Of a stretch of 64,000 nucleotides of DNA, positions 40,401-51,802 are shown in pieces. The stretch's first letter is position 1, and each line of letters starts with the position of its first letter. The position numbers and the translations under genes are program-made. The DNA lies in the NCBI GenBank assembly GCA_032209605.1, contig JASFXZ010000003.1:29786762-29850761 (forward strand), read 5' to 3'. This DNA comes from Mactromeris polynyma (lineage: Eukaryota > Mollusca > Bivalvia > Venerida > Mactridae). The notes beneath the pieces are model-generated. The model was not told the origin of the DNA, made no database searches, and saw nothing but the letters and a program-made list of their open reading frames with translations.

Positions 40401-43400
40401 AAGTCCTAGGCACTATTTCTTTAGCTAAGTATATGACTGGAAAATTATTAGGTACATAGAACCACCATAAACATAATTAAGGTAAGCCGTCCATCATTGG
40501 TTAAGGTAAGCTGTCAATCATTGGCATAATGTCTGCCATAAATGAAACAGTTGTTTCAATCTATATAATAATGCGGATAATAATTTTAAATTTTGTAAAA
40601 AAATTACCGTTCCAAAAAGAAATAATGGCCCATAATGGCCCATTTTCTTCTCTGAAAAAAACTTAGCCTTTAAAAATAAACTGATAAATGGAAAATCACA
40701 TTTATTTTCTTATTTCTTCCTATTTTCACATAGTGAAACCACCTATGTACTAAAATAAACTTGAAAATTTGAGAAAACGGGCCATTTTTTTTTTTGGAAA
40801 GGTAAAAAAATATCCGCATTATTATACAGATTGAAACAAAAACTGTTTTATCTATCGCAGACATTTTGCCAATGATGGACGGCTACCTTAAGATGAACGA
40901 GGAAGGTCCAAATATTACACAAATAGAATGAAGATATCATCAACAAGAACCATACAAGCTTCACCGAGTAACAACTAAACTTATCAATTATCATTTAATT
41001 TTTGACACACTTCTTAAGGAGGTATGGTGGTCTAAGGTAAAACCCAACACTCCTGATCCCAGGCTGTGGGTATGAATCAAAGCATTAGCCAGATACTCTG
41101 ATAGTATTCATGAACCCTGCATAAGGTGCAAGTCCTGGATAGATAGCCAGGAAGCAGTCGTTGAGAGAGATTTATATAAGCTATCAGGAATAATTTCACA
41201 ACTGACAATAACACAAAAGTTTAATATGACTAACCCTGCAGACTGCTTATTGATATTAAAAGCCACCAAATAACAATAAATAACCAAGTGTTAAGGTATC
41301 TTAGATCAAATTATGTTTGCTACAATCAATTCTAATATATGTCCACGGATATACCTTCTTTTGATTTTCCAGTGAGAGAGATCTGTAGAGTTTTCTCCCT
41401 TGTTTCCCAGCATTCCATATTGTAAATGTCTCCCATTTAGAGAGTACTTGAGATTGGAGATATTGTACCCTCTCCTTCCATATTGTCTCTCTAAAATTAA
41501 ACACAAATATCAAAGTTAACACCAAACTATTGTATCTTCTTCTTCCCCAGAACTGAGTGACAACAACTTAGTACACATGTATCAACTTATTTATTTCACT
41601 TATTTAATCCACATGCGCGTTGAAAACATCTAAACATAAGGGCTGTGGACTGTAGAGGTAAGGTTATGGGAGGGGTGTCTCATCCCATGCAGAGAAAAGT
41701 TGAAATGTCCTTTGAAAAAAGATATTATTTCTGGACAGTTATTTGTAACATTTCAGACCATTATGTTAGCTTTAAATAAACACTATCACAGATAATATTA
41801 CATGTATTTACTTCCTTGGTTTACACTCATTGCCCTGGCTCCTACACCCCTGTATGTTTATTACCTATTCCAAGTTATAACAATCACTCATGTTGTCTGA
41901 TTACCTGGATTACTCACTAGTACTCATGTTGTCTGATTACCTGGATTACTCACTAGTACTCATATTGTCTGATTACCTGGATTACTCACTAGTACTCATA
42001 TTGTCTGATTACCTGGATTACTCACTAGTACTCATATTGTCTGATTACCTGGATTACTCACTAGTACTCATGTTGTCTGATTACCTGGATTACTCACTAG
42101 TACTCATATTGTCTGATTACCTGGATTACTCACTAGTACTCATATTGTCTGATTACCTGGATTACTCACTAGTACTCATGCCTAATTCAGGAATTGTGAA
42201 AATAACAGTTCAAACTCATCATCAAAAACAGATTCCAACTCACGACCTGTTGATCAGGAGTCAGCCACTCTACCCCTCGACCACTTTGCCTCCCCTAGCT
42301 ACAATTATCTGCACCTAAGCCTCAATGAAGTCTTAAACGAGGGAGAATCGAAGCTTATTTATGAATTACATGAGATGTAGGTCATTGATTTACGTCAGCT
42401 ATTTAGACCAAAATTATTCAGATAAACTGCTCTGCAAATGTAGGTAGATCTTTCATTCATAGTTTTAAAGTTTGCCAGATTACCAGCTAAAAGTTAAAAA
42501 AAATGTACAACTTCTTACGCAACTCAGCCATAAAAAGACATTACATCACTGAACTCTAGCAACACAGAAAGTTGAAATAGATTTAATAATGCTGGGAACA
42601 AAATACAGACATCGTTCATTCCAACTCATCGGGTCTGAAAAACTTATTTCGAATAATACTATTACATAGTTTCGAATAGCCCATTTCAATATCATGTGCG
42701 TAAGAAGACATAGGGACCTGATATTTATTTCGGACAATACCAAGTATGCGGATAGAAAGTTGTCAAATTAAACGAGGTCAGACTGTACATCAGTTCAAAC
42801 ATTTTTGCAAAGAATAAGGAGAAGCATATCGAGTCATAAAAAAGTCAACTTTCTGTGAAAAAACAACTGTACTGAAGCTGGTTTAAGGTAAAACTCCCAG
42901 ACAAAGAACCTGAATGGGTATTTAATGGTACCCATTTCTTATCCAGTGATATTGTGTTCAATAACACAACTTTCTAAATAAACCACAACACACATAATAC
43001 AATTAAATAACCTACTCTTTCACAGAGAATGTGGAAGCTTCTGTATGATATCTATACATCAATAAGTCTTTGTCCACCCTATACAAGCCTCCACCAAGTT
43101 CTAAATGTTTGTAGAAGAATAGAAGATCTTCAGGCACACCCTGTAATATTTAGGCATTTCTTGGTCATATACACACTTGCCAACCAATACAACAAGATAG
43201 AATCAAAATAAAAACATTGAATTATTTACGCTTTTGCTGAAATTTACAATTGACATAATAATTATGTGAAGACAAACAAATTCAAAAATGAAACGAGCCG
43301 TGCTAAATTCAGCAAATTATGGATAATTATGGATAATTACTGTGCGCGCTAAGGATTGTTGGTAAATTATTTTTTGTTATCGTTTCACCAATATCAGCCT

Positions 43401-46400
43401 GTTTCAAATCCATGGTTTGTATGTCCGTGGTATTAGAGAATAGGTAAGTGTGTGAAGTACACTATGGGTACAGCAGGCAGAGCAGTTCATCTTGACATTT
43501 TGATAAAATATTCAAAACCGAACATTTCAATACTGATATATTTTTTGTAATATCAATATGTATTCATGCTGTTCATGTAAAACGGTGAAATGTCACTAGC
43601 TAATTAACAAAGACAAAAATTAATTCAGTTCAATCATATTATAACTCGTGCAGGAGACAATCAGACAAGAAATAACTGCTTCGTTTCTTTCATCAAAGTA
43701 TGAAACAAGATGGTATGTGTACATTACGTAGCTATAGCAACTTACTTTTCCACCTTCATTAAATCCTCCCACCTTATCGAACACTTCTTTCTTACAGAAC
43801 CATGTTGGCATGATGAGGGTAGGACCATGTGATGTGTAAACCTGAAGTATACATTCAGTGAAATGATGCAAGGATGTCTTAACATTAAAACCACATAAAA
43901 TCATACTGATTTTATTTGAGTCCTTCTAAACTCACCAGTCTGTTTTATATATGAATACATGTACCACCAGTCTACTCCATTTCACACAATGGTTAGCTAT
44001 GTATAGAGATACTATCAAATTCAATAAGTAGCCAAAACCACTAACAGTACAATTTCACATAGAAAAATTTGATTCATAACCTTATTAAAATCTTTCTCAT
44101 TTAATTGAATTCAAGAATCTGGATCAATTATGGATTAAGCAGAATTAAATAAAATACAGCATAAAACAGCAGTCTAACTATCATGACCATGCATAAAATC
44201 TGGAATTTAGCTGTACCTGTGTATACAGTTGCTCATGTGATATTGTATTGGCCCACTTTGTAAATCTTTCTGTAGAGCCATCGGGACATCTGTGAAATTG
44301 ACTTCCTATAATCTGTAACATAATAAGATACAATGGTCATTTCTTTGAACGATTTAAAAAACTCCTAATTATAGTAAAATGATAAAACTTGAAATTTATC
44401 ATCTGCATTTAACAGTAAGTTAAACTCCAGTCTAAAACATTAAGTTACAAACAATATTTATTATAACATAGTGAAAATAATTAACACATCCACAATGCTG
44501 GACCATAATTAAAACAAAAATTTGTTTGGCATAACCCTACCATGAAAATGGCCCCTACTCAAAAAATTGTTTGAGGGGTTGAGTGCGATTCTTTTTTGGC
44601 AGCATTGCCTGATAGATACGCATTTCTACGCCTTTACCCCTTGCCTGATAGATACGCATTTCTACGCGTTTACCCATTGCCTGATAGATACGCAGTTTTA
44701 CGACCCTGACTTTTAATTCGAAATTAAACCGTTAATTATATTAATCCTTTCGAATAAAGTAGTTTGTAATAAACTTTAATCACTATTAAAACGATGCAAA
44801 TAAAATAAAAGTATAGCAGTTATTTAAAGTTATGTCATAAATTACGTTTAAACTTGATCAGTATCATAATATTATCATAATATTTACACTACGTGAGAGT
44901 GAAGGTCGCGCATGCTCAAAGACCGAAAATATTGCATGACGTAGAAGGTTTTCCTAGATTCTCTAGTTAACACTACTATGACCATGAAAAATAATTTTAA
45001 AAAATGATTACCTTCCTACCTACCCACATAAATTGTGCTGGGTAGGGTTATACCAAACAAACATGTTTAAGGATGGACAGACCAATTTGACTTTCACCCC
45101 TTGAACTACTTACACTATCCGGATGAGCTAAAGCTGCCCTGTATTGTTCCTCAACTCTGTCTTTGTTCATCACATCATCCTGAAATCATTTATGCATGAC
45201 AATATTTAAGACCTCACAGAGCAATGTACTGACTGATGCATCAGTAGATAATTTGTTTTGACAACAGTATTTAATGCAATTCAAGAATTGGTTCAAAATT
45301 GAAATTTCAACAAATATCATCAACAAAGAATAAGATGGATGTCATATACTTATTTCTTTCATTAAACAAGAAGGTAATAAGTTATTCGAATTTAACTAAC
45401 TGATAACTTGAAACAACTTTACTTACTGAATCCAGGTAACATAAGAATGATCCGGTACTCTGTCCAACAGCCTTGTTCTTGGCATAACCAACTGGGAGTA
45501 AATTATTTTAAAAAACATAAATATTTTAACATTGTTTCAACTCTTAACCAAAACATGATTTCAATAATTCAGGACAATATAACAAAATAGGTCCAAGAAT
45601 CAATAGTCACTTTGTAATAAACAATCAACTGGCAAAGTACTCAAAAATGTATAAATTTTAGACATGTTAGCTGTATGAATATTATATACCATACCATATC
45701 ATGATACAAACTTTGCATTAGATGTATAAATATTATAACTAAAACAGTGTGCAGACATTTGTATTGTTCTAACCAATACTTAGAATTTACAGATATTTTG
45801 ATAACAACATACTAGCAATTTTTCACAAACAGCTGCACAAGTATCAACTTATAATTCTGATTTATCCTTCTTAGGTGGTAAATATAGACACATACCTCCT
45901 CTAGGCTGTTCATCATGATGTCCATTTGCAATAACATTTACTCCTCTTTTCAGCAAAGATTCCTCCCATTTCTTAAAAATGGTCTCGGACTGATCCTGCA
46001 GACAAATAGTAGGAACAGTGATTGTTCTCGAATAAAACTAACAACAGCTATAAACTGACATAATATGTTATAAAAACATAAAATATCCATCCCCATTACT
46101 TTCTACAACACACAATCCTGTTTAAAAACTTCTCTTACTATGTCTGAGTTGTGTAATACATTGACTATGTTCCAGTATCTAAAACAATACATGTCCCTGA
46201 ATGGAAAATATTGAATTGTTATTCAAAAAACATACCATTACCAAGCTTTACTATTCCAAAGAAAAAACAAAATTCATCAAATGCAATAACAAAAAATCAA
46301 AATTATGAATAATATTTAAATCAATATTTAAACTAAATATGAGTGACACATTGTTTTCTGCTACTGATAATATACACTTACTGAGCATGAATCAAAGAAG

Positions 46401-47433
46401 ACTGACAACTCCAAGGTATCAGCAAATGTTTGGTTCGATACTGATTCGATACATTCATCTAACCACTTCTCAGCATTATAGACTGGTAATATTACAGACT
46501 GGAATTAAAGACATATACATTGGAATAATAATACAAGTCACTGATACAGTAGATGCAATTTGTTCAAAACAAAACTAACGGCAATTAGGTCTTGCTTCTA
46601 TAAAGTACTTGGTGAGCACATTTTCTGACAGTTCTCAACCACTTACTTACCAACTAGTCCCTCTTTTACCCAACCCAGATTCAAAATAGCAACAACAAGA
46701 TGAGAAATGGTAAACAAAGCTTATCAGAAGTGATACATTATATTATTTATACCACATACATATTTTATGTTGAACTTTAGGATGATACAATAATTTGATC
46801 AATTGTTGCCAAGCCAATGAACCCAATCACAACAGTAATCTGTCACAACATCGGTAACATTTTTCTTCACAACTAATCTCAGTAAAAGATGTTCAGAATC
46901 ACATATAAAATTTCGGAGGAAGCTAGCAGCAAACATATTACATAATTGAACATCATACAGTTACAATATTAACACAAAAGTCAGTAAAACAATTCCACAG
47001 AGATAAATGCTTGTAAATTCAATGTTTCCTGGACCTTTTCCTACTTGCCAAGAGTATCGACAGAAGATAAGTGTACTCAGCCCTGCGTTCAGTAAACGTA
47101 TTTGCGGCTCACGTTTCGTAATGTTTTGCAATTTGGTTCCCCGTGTTCAGCAAATGTAATACGGTGGGCCAGGGATACAAAACGTAACGTGAGCGACTGT
47201 TAGCCGTAATCGAACGCAGGGCTGTGATTGCACAGATCTAAATCATTCAATGTGACGAACACGACAAGAAACAAACCAAAGGATATAAAAGATTCAATTT
47301 GACATCTTAAATGATTGAATGCATACGCCAGTGTTCGTATGATGATATTTAAAGTAAATCACAAGATGACAAGAATTTTAAACGTAAAAAGTGTGGAGAA
47401 ATATCAATGTTATGAACTTACCACAGTAGACAT
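34495..47433 (-). CDS. B3GNTL1: B3GNTL1 / QTGAL, family-2 glycosyltransferase, 11 exons, 3' end missing
   Basis: Vertebrate B3GNTL1 (renamed QTGAL) adds galactose to queuosine in tRNA-Tyr. Exons on the minus strand: 47433-47422 (MSTV), 46498-46382, 45995-45896, 45491-45427, 45179-45114, 44312-44217, 43841-43746, 43140-43016, 41490-41355, 35318-35250, 34569-34495. All have AG/GT borders and compatible phases, giving 319 residues against about 361 in human. Motifs: [20 protein letters not shown] (GT-A start), [24 protein letters not shown] (metal-binding DxD, split between exons 4 and 5), NGPT-like [64 protein letters not shown] and [12 protein letters not shown]. The last ~25 residues are missing: either the exon is further left or diverged, or reading through the last donor adds only five residues before TAA. 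The start ATG at 47433 leads straight into the fold, so no signal peptide. Confidence 0.93.
35618..36362 (+). repeat. four tandem ~170-bp units in a B3GNTL1 intron
   Basis: Units start with AAGTCAAGG(G/A) at about 35618, 35788, 35957 and 36127, and share ACTTACTGGACACAGCC and CCTGTAAAGTTTTATGACTC. The array ends in a GGACGGACGGATGGATGG tract and CCCCCCTTTCAGAGTGGGGG. This is probably an element with internally amplified units. Confidence 0.88.
37186..37345 (-). mobile_element. CAGTAAAACCTCA MITE, copy 6 (reverse, left end eroded)
   Basis: Right end TTGAGGTTTTACTGTA intact; left end begins at CCACCTCAATAATAAGACC. The internal TTTCAAGGGTTCCAAGG is the inverted family signature. Confidence 0.8.
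38952..39133 (+). mobile_element. CAGTAAAACCTCA MITE, copy 7
   Basis: Left TACAGAAAAACCTCAATAAT, right GTGAGGTTTTACTGTA, internal AAAATGGACTTGAAAATTGG. TA at both ends. Confidence 0.85.
40487..40891. mobile_element. foldback MITE with ~90-bp termini and TTAA flanks
   Basis: Left arm TTAAGGTAAGCCGTCCATCA through TATAATAATGCGGATA; right arm TATCCGCATTATTATA through TGATGGACGGCTACCTTAA, inverted with a few mismatches and small gaps. TTAA at both ends suggests piggyBac-type insertion. The interior contains two ATAATGGCCC words and an opposing GGGCCAT. The left arm also has a second copy of its own first 20 bases. Confidence 0.8.
41024..41185 (+). repeat. tRNA-derived SINE-like element, second copy of the 9815 family
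   Basis: TATGGTGGTCTAAGGTAAAA (A-box region), CAGGCTGTGGGTATGAATC (B box), then GCATAAGGTGCAAGTCCTGG and CCAGGAAGCAGTCGTTGAG. The end matches the element at 9815. Confidence 0.6.
41888..42179 (+). repeat. 36-bp minisatellite, eight copies
   Basis: The unit begins CTCATGTTGTCTGATTACC and differs between copies only at TGTTG/TATTG. The unit length is a multiple of three, so it gives an open frame repeating [10 protein letters not shown], but it lies in a B3GNTL1 intron on the non-coding strand. Confidence 0.95.
42665..42787. mobile_element. Tigger-like MITE remnant
   Basis: Right end AATTAAACGAGGTCAGACTG is a clear terminus. The interior has GGGACCTGATATTTATTTCG and ATACCAAGTATGCGGATA, matching in reverse the words at 16880-16940. 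The left terminus is eroded. Confidence 0.55.
44521..45061. mobile_element. 541-bp inverted-repeat element containing a 36-bp tandem repeat
   Basis: Left end TTTGTTTGGCATAACCCTAC and right end GTAGGGTTATACCAAACAAA are inverted with one mismatch. Inside, 44605-44704 holds three units of 36 bp starting TTGCCTGATAGATACGCA. Lies in B3GNTL1 intron 5. Confidence 0.8.
47088..47225. mobile_element. short MITE with CAGCCCTGCGTTC termini
   Basis: CAGCCCTGCGTTCAGTAAAC at the left and AATCGAACGCAGGGCTG at the right are inverted, with further pairing of CTCACGTTTCGTA-type words inside. It lies 200-350 bp inside the first B3GNTL1 intron or promoter side (upstream of 47433 on the plus axis). No duplication of the target found. 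Confidence 0.65.
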
Positions 47434-47811
47434 TGCACATGGCGTAATTTATCAAAGGGAAGTAACTGTGTAAATACGTCGAGTAACTATCGACGTACAA
47501 ATATATTTACGGTAAGGCGTGTTTTACATATGTGTCACATTTCCCTTCTTTAAAAAAAATCAAATCGAAGCATAACCACTTAATTATCTTAATCATTACT
47601 ACTGAATGAAAGTTCTCATGAATTTAACATTCTCCTGAAAATAGGTTTGACCGTCAATAACAGATAAAATTGATAACACAGTATAAACTGTCTGGTCCGT
47701 GTTCCTATCTTGTTTATTGTCTTGTGTTCACTGAAATTTCAGACCTGTTAACTGTTAACTGGGACCAATATATACTGGTCCCAGCTGTTAACAAGCTAGT
47801 ATACTTGTATG

Positions 47812-47966
47812 AAGGGCCGTAAATTACACGGAGGCATGTAGGCAGTTGCCTCCTATTGCGGGAAAAAAATAATCATTTTTTGTCTAAAAAGGGTCCACAA
47901 AATTTTTCGTCTCGCTCCGTTCGGCGAGGTGCCTCCCCTTCCAGGGGAGGCAATTTACGGCCCTGA
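47812..47966. mobile_element. hAT-type MITE with AGGGCCGTAAATT termini
   Basis: Left GAAGGGCCGTAAATTAC and right GGCAATTTACGGCCCTG are inverted. A second inner pair, GAGGCA...TGCCTCC, extends the fold. It sits about 380 bp upstream of the B3GNTL1 start codon. Confidence 0.75.
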
Positions 47967-48276
47967 CTTAGCATTACAGAATAATGAAATATAGCTAGAC
48001 TATATCTTTCATACTGACATTTTTACCAAGATTGCAAATACATATAACATTTGTTTTCAACATGTGGGTCAACAATCTAATTTCCACTTTAGAGAATCGG
48101 ATATCACTAGAACACAATACATATGCTATGAGCTATTTCATGAGTGTACGAATTTTCTCTTTACCAAGTAAGCACAATATTCAAAAAAACTTAAAAGTAT
48201 ATATCGTTGAACACTATTTAAATCCATTTAAATGAATCACTTTGTATATTTGTCTGGCGAGAATTTGTCTGGCGGT

Positions 48277-49284
48277 TTAACCGATCTGCCATATCTTGTA
48301 ACATATGGCTTGGGCTGCTTCTGCGCTGGAAGAGGGTGTTGTTAATTGCTGCTGATGTTGTTGTTGCTGCTGATGTTGTAGACCAAATGACGATTGTCTT
48401 GCCATTGTGGTATTCTTCTCCCCCGTTTGTAATGAAGGATTTTCCTCCGGCGAGGTGTCAACTGGTAGGACTTTTGTCGGACGAATCTGACGCCGATTTC
48501 TACTAAAGTATTGGCCCTCTGGTGATTTGATCATGTAAGATCGTGGCAATTCATGGTACTGTTCTATTGTCCCATTATTCCAGGTGTTGTTTTTTCTAAA
48601 CATGACATATTGTCCGGGCTGAATTGGTTTAAGTACTTTACCAGCATGCCTGTCATAATTTTGTTTGGCTATGTCTTGTCGTTTTCTAAGCTCCTGCCTG
48701 ATTGTCCCCGAATTTGCTGTTTTTAACAGATCATTCGCCACAGGTAACCTTGTTCTTAAGCTTCGACCCATTAGCATTTGCGCAGGTGATAAAGTAAGTG
48801 TGTATTTCTGTAGTTTAACAGAGCCAAATATGGAACTTGGGCCTTTTTTATGAGTTTTTGTTACTGTACTTACAGTTCTCTCTACCTACACACGTGACTG
48901 GTAGTGTAATGGACTTGATGTGGTGTGTTTAAATCCATAATTTTGAGAAAACTGACGGAATTCAGCACTCACAAATTGTGGTCCGTTATCGCTGATTATC
49001 TCCTCAGGTATTCCATACTTCGAAATATGTGACTTTAAGTAAGCAATTACATTTTTAGCGGTGAGGTTCTCTAATTTTGACACCTCTGGCCACTTAGAGA
49101 AATAGTCCACTGAAAGTAAATATTGTTTTCCTCTCAGTTCAAAAATATCCTCAGTTACTTTACAGTAAGGCCTGTCCGGTTGTTCAATATTTATCATTGG
49201 TTCTTTGTGGTTTTGCGCTTGATTCTTCTGACAACACGTTATGTTTTGTACATATTTAATATCAGCTACTATAGTATATAACAA
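48277..49284 (-). pseudogene. Ty3/gypsy integrase fragment
   Basis: Minus-strand frame 49284-48886 gives the tail of an HHCC finger (ITCCQKNQ) and the integrase core: LLSVDYFSKWPEVSKL (first Asp), EIISDNGPQFVSAEF (second Asp). After HYQSR the frame shifts; the next frame continues VERTVSTV (third catalytic Glu region), but the usual ~50 residues before SPAQMLMGRSLRTRLP are shortened, so there is an internal deletion. The C-terminal part (NYDRHAGKVLKPIQPGQYV, RSYMIKSPEGQYFSRNRRQI) ends in a Gln-rich tail (LQHQQQQQHQQQL). No RT, protease or LTR is seen nearby. Confidence 0.88.
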
Positions 49285-50228
49285 GAGAGAGCAAGAGAGT
49301 TTTATTATAAGAACATTTATTCACATGTAGAGCTAAACAACGAGTGAGTCTGTCTATACAATCAAAGAGGCAATTATAACCCAACTCATACAGTGTCATA
49401 TTACATATAGTAAGATAGGAATACACAACACTACCCACCCTATTGGGGGGGGGACAAACATAATTTTAGGCCTAATCAATCGATTAATGATGCAGGACAG
49501 AGTGAAACATTGGCATAGTAGAGGAAGTTGTATTGTGTTATGTAAATAATAAAATAATCTACAAACGTATGTGAATAAAAAAAGTGTTAGTACCCTACAC
49601 AACAGTTTATAAAATATATTCATATAATGTCATGCTGGTGATTTCTACAGCGTAGACCTATTTCAATCGACCGCTTCTACCTCACATCTACTGCTGTTTG
49701 ACTTGAACCAAGCCCAGGAATCTAGGAGTCTGATAATGTGAATCCACATATTTCTGAAATTAAAAAAAAATCCATATATTATTTTGTTTTAACTATTTGA
49801 TTAACGTCATACCAAAAACCTGGGCGGGGTTTGTAACAATGCTTGGTCGATAAAAAACCGTGACCAAAAATTATTTATTACATTTCGAGTTCAGCCCCAC
49901 GCATATGCTGCATATTATATCATAATTACGTAGATATTTATTGTAGTGTATTAATTATCAAACCTGGTTACAGATCCCTTTAGTCATCCAGAGGGTGCCG
50001 GCTTAATGTTTTAAGTTGCACTTCTGGATATCAACTGTTTTTCAAACATTTTACAATTATTAGCAAGTTATTCATTGTGAATACATATATCTCGTCTAAC
50101 AGATATTTATGCATTTAATTTCCTGACCATATAGACACGATTTAAATTGTATCACTTTCATAACGTTAAAACAGTCAGTGATATAACATGGATATTATCA
50201 CGGAAGAATTCCGCAGACAATTGATCAT

Positions 50229-50521
50229 ATAGGGGCGTAGCTTAGCTGAAATTGATGTGTTGGCATTGTTTTGGTGGGGATCCGGGGGCATGGTCCCCAT
50301 TAAAAATTTGCTAAAGCTAGATCGTCAGAGAAGCGTTTTGGTGTATATTTCGTTCCGGTAAATAATCTTACAATAACATTTAAACATGCATTAAATATCT
50401 TAGATTTATATATCTTATAACTCTATTTTTATTGTAGTTTTGGTCATTCCAGTTTATTTTTTCAAATTTTCAAACAAAATGTAGACCGGGGCCTACACGG
50501 CCTATAGGAACCTACGCCCCT
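50229..50521. mobile_element. hAT-type MITE with AGGGGCGTAG termini
   Basis: Left ATAGGGGCGTAGCTTAG, right GGAACCTACGCCCCTG, inverted. The interior has GGGGATCCGGGGGCATGG, a word typical of coding-free hAT derivatives in marine invertebrates (general knowledge). Confidence 0.7.
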
Positions 50522-51779
50522 GTTCATTAATAATAATTGCACCAGATTCTCTACAATAGAGCTGTGCAAACGGGACATTCTGGTGTAATATTGTATTGTT
50601 TGTTGTTCCGGCGCCATGGAATCCATGAATCTCATTAAAATTGTAGAAATGACAAAGTGACAACCGTCTAAGCAAATATTATACAACGGCCGAGTAATTC
50701 ATGAATGCAAACATGCTTGCGTGGGATATTTGTAAAGTACTCTTCAGAAAATGACGGCGCATAATTCATCCCTAAGTTATTTGATAAAATACTTTCAACA
50801 ACCCGCAACAAATCTTCTTAAAGCCTCATCTACATAAAACTGTCTTTGTTGAAATAGTTAGATCATTTATTTTAGTTGATTTAAGGCGCACTGTTTACTT
50901 AATAAAGTGAAAGGGAAAAGATTCAAGTAGTCTCTGGTACCGAAATTACTTTTAATAGAGTATCTTGTATTTCATCTCTGAAGTCAATTACGAGACAATA
51001 TTACATTTTACGTGACCCTCAATTATCTCAGACGACCACTCCTCCCCTATATGATGCGGCGTTACGATTAGGACCGGAAATGGGCGAGTTTGATATAAAA
51101 ATAAATATGAAAAAACACGAGTACCTGTATCGATTTGTAAAGCACTTCAAGCAAAGACGGGCTTTAAGCTTTTCTCTTCACGGTTATATAAATGTTGAAT
51201 ACATTGTATCGCAATACATATTGCTCGCAGATTCACGAGAAATAGCATAGCGGCAGATTTTATAATGCTTTTGGTTTCTACTCCCTGTCATATCACTGCT
51301 TTTACACCCGGTCGAAATGCGCTGGTGAAACAAAAGTAATTCCGTAAATTTTTTTTAGTGCAAAGGGTATATGCCTTTAAGGAGACGACCCTCGTCTTTG
51401 TTTCGTGAAATTCCGTCAAATAATAAGAAAATCATCACTAAAAATGTCACTCCTGAATGAAAGGGTTCTTGACTAAAAGTCTGCTACCTATTATAGCATT
51501 CGGTCAAGTGGTATGTCAAAATTACCAATATATGTTGGCACTTCAAGCATCAAATGTAATTTATGCACTTACCAATGTTGTGCCCGGGCGTTGATTCAAA
51601 GGACGATTCCCGACAGGTGGGAAATTAGACACGCCGAATGATTCAGGGTTCCGAAAAATAGACGTTGGATTTTATATATCCCGGAAGTGGGGAATTAGCA
51701 TCTCCCTCTGTCTGGATTAAGACAAAATGATTGGCTCTATAAACCCATAAAAGACAACTTTTCTAATTCCCCGCGTCAG

Positions 51780-51802
51780 CCCCCCCCCCCCCCCCCCCCC
51801 CC
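51780..51802. repeat. C23 homopolymer
   Basis: Twenty-three consecutive C followed by TCCC. The opposite strand is a G23 run able to form a quadruplex. Length is prone to sequencing error. Confidence 0.85.

Larger units (their letters stand above)
35319..41354. other. B3GNTL1 intron 9 (6 kb)
   Basis: The largest intron of the gene. It holds the 170-bp tandem array, MITE copies at 37186 and 38952, a TTAA-flanked foldback element (40487-40891) and a SINE (41024-41185). The rest is AT-rich with no recognised exon. Confidence 0.8.

Noticed and set aside
41890..42318. 142-codon frame repeating [10 protein letters not shown]
   Set aside because: By-product of a 36-bp minisatellite in an intron, with no start context or homology.
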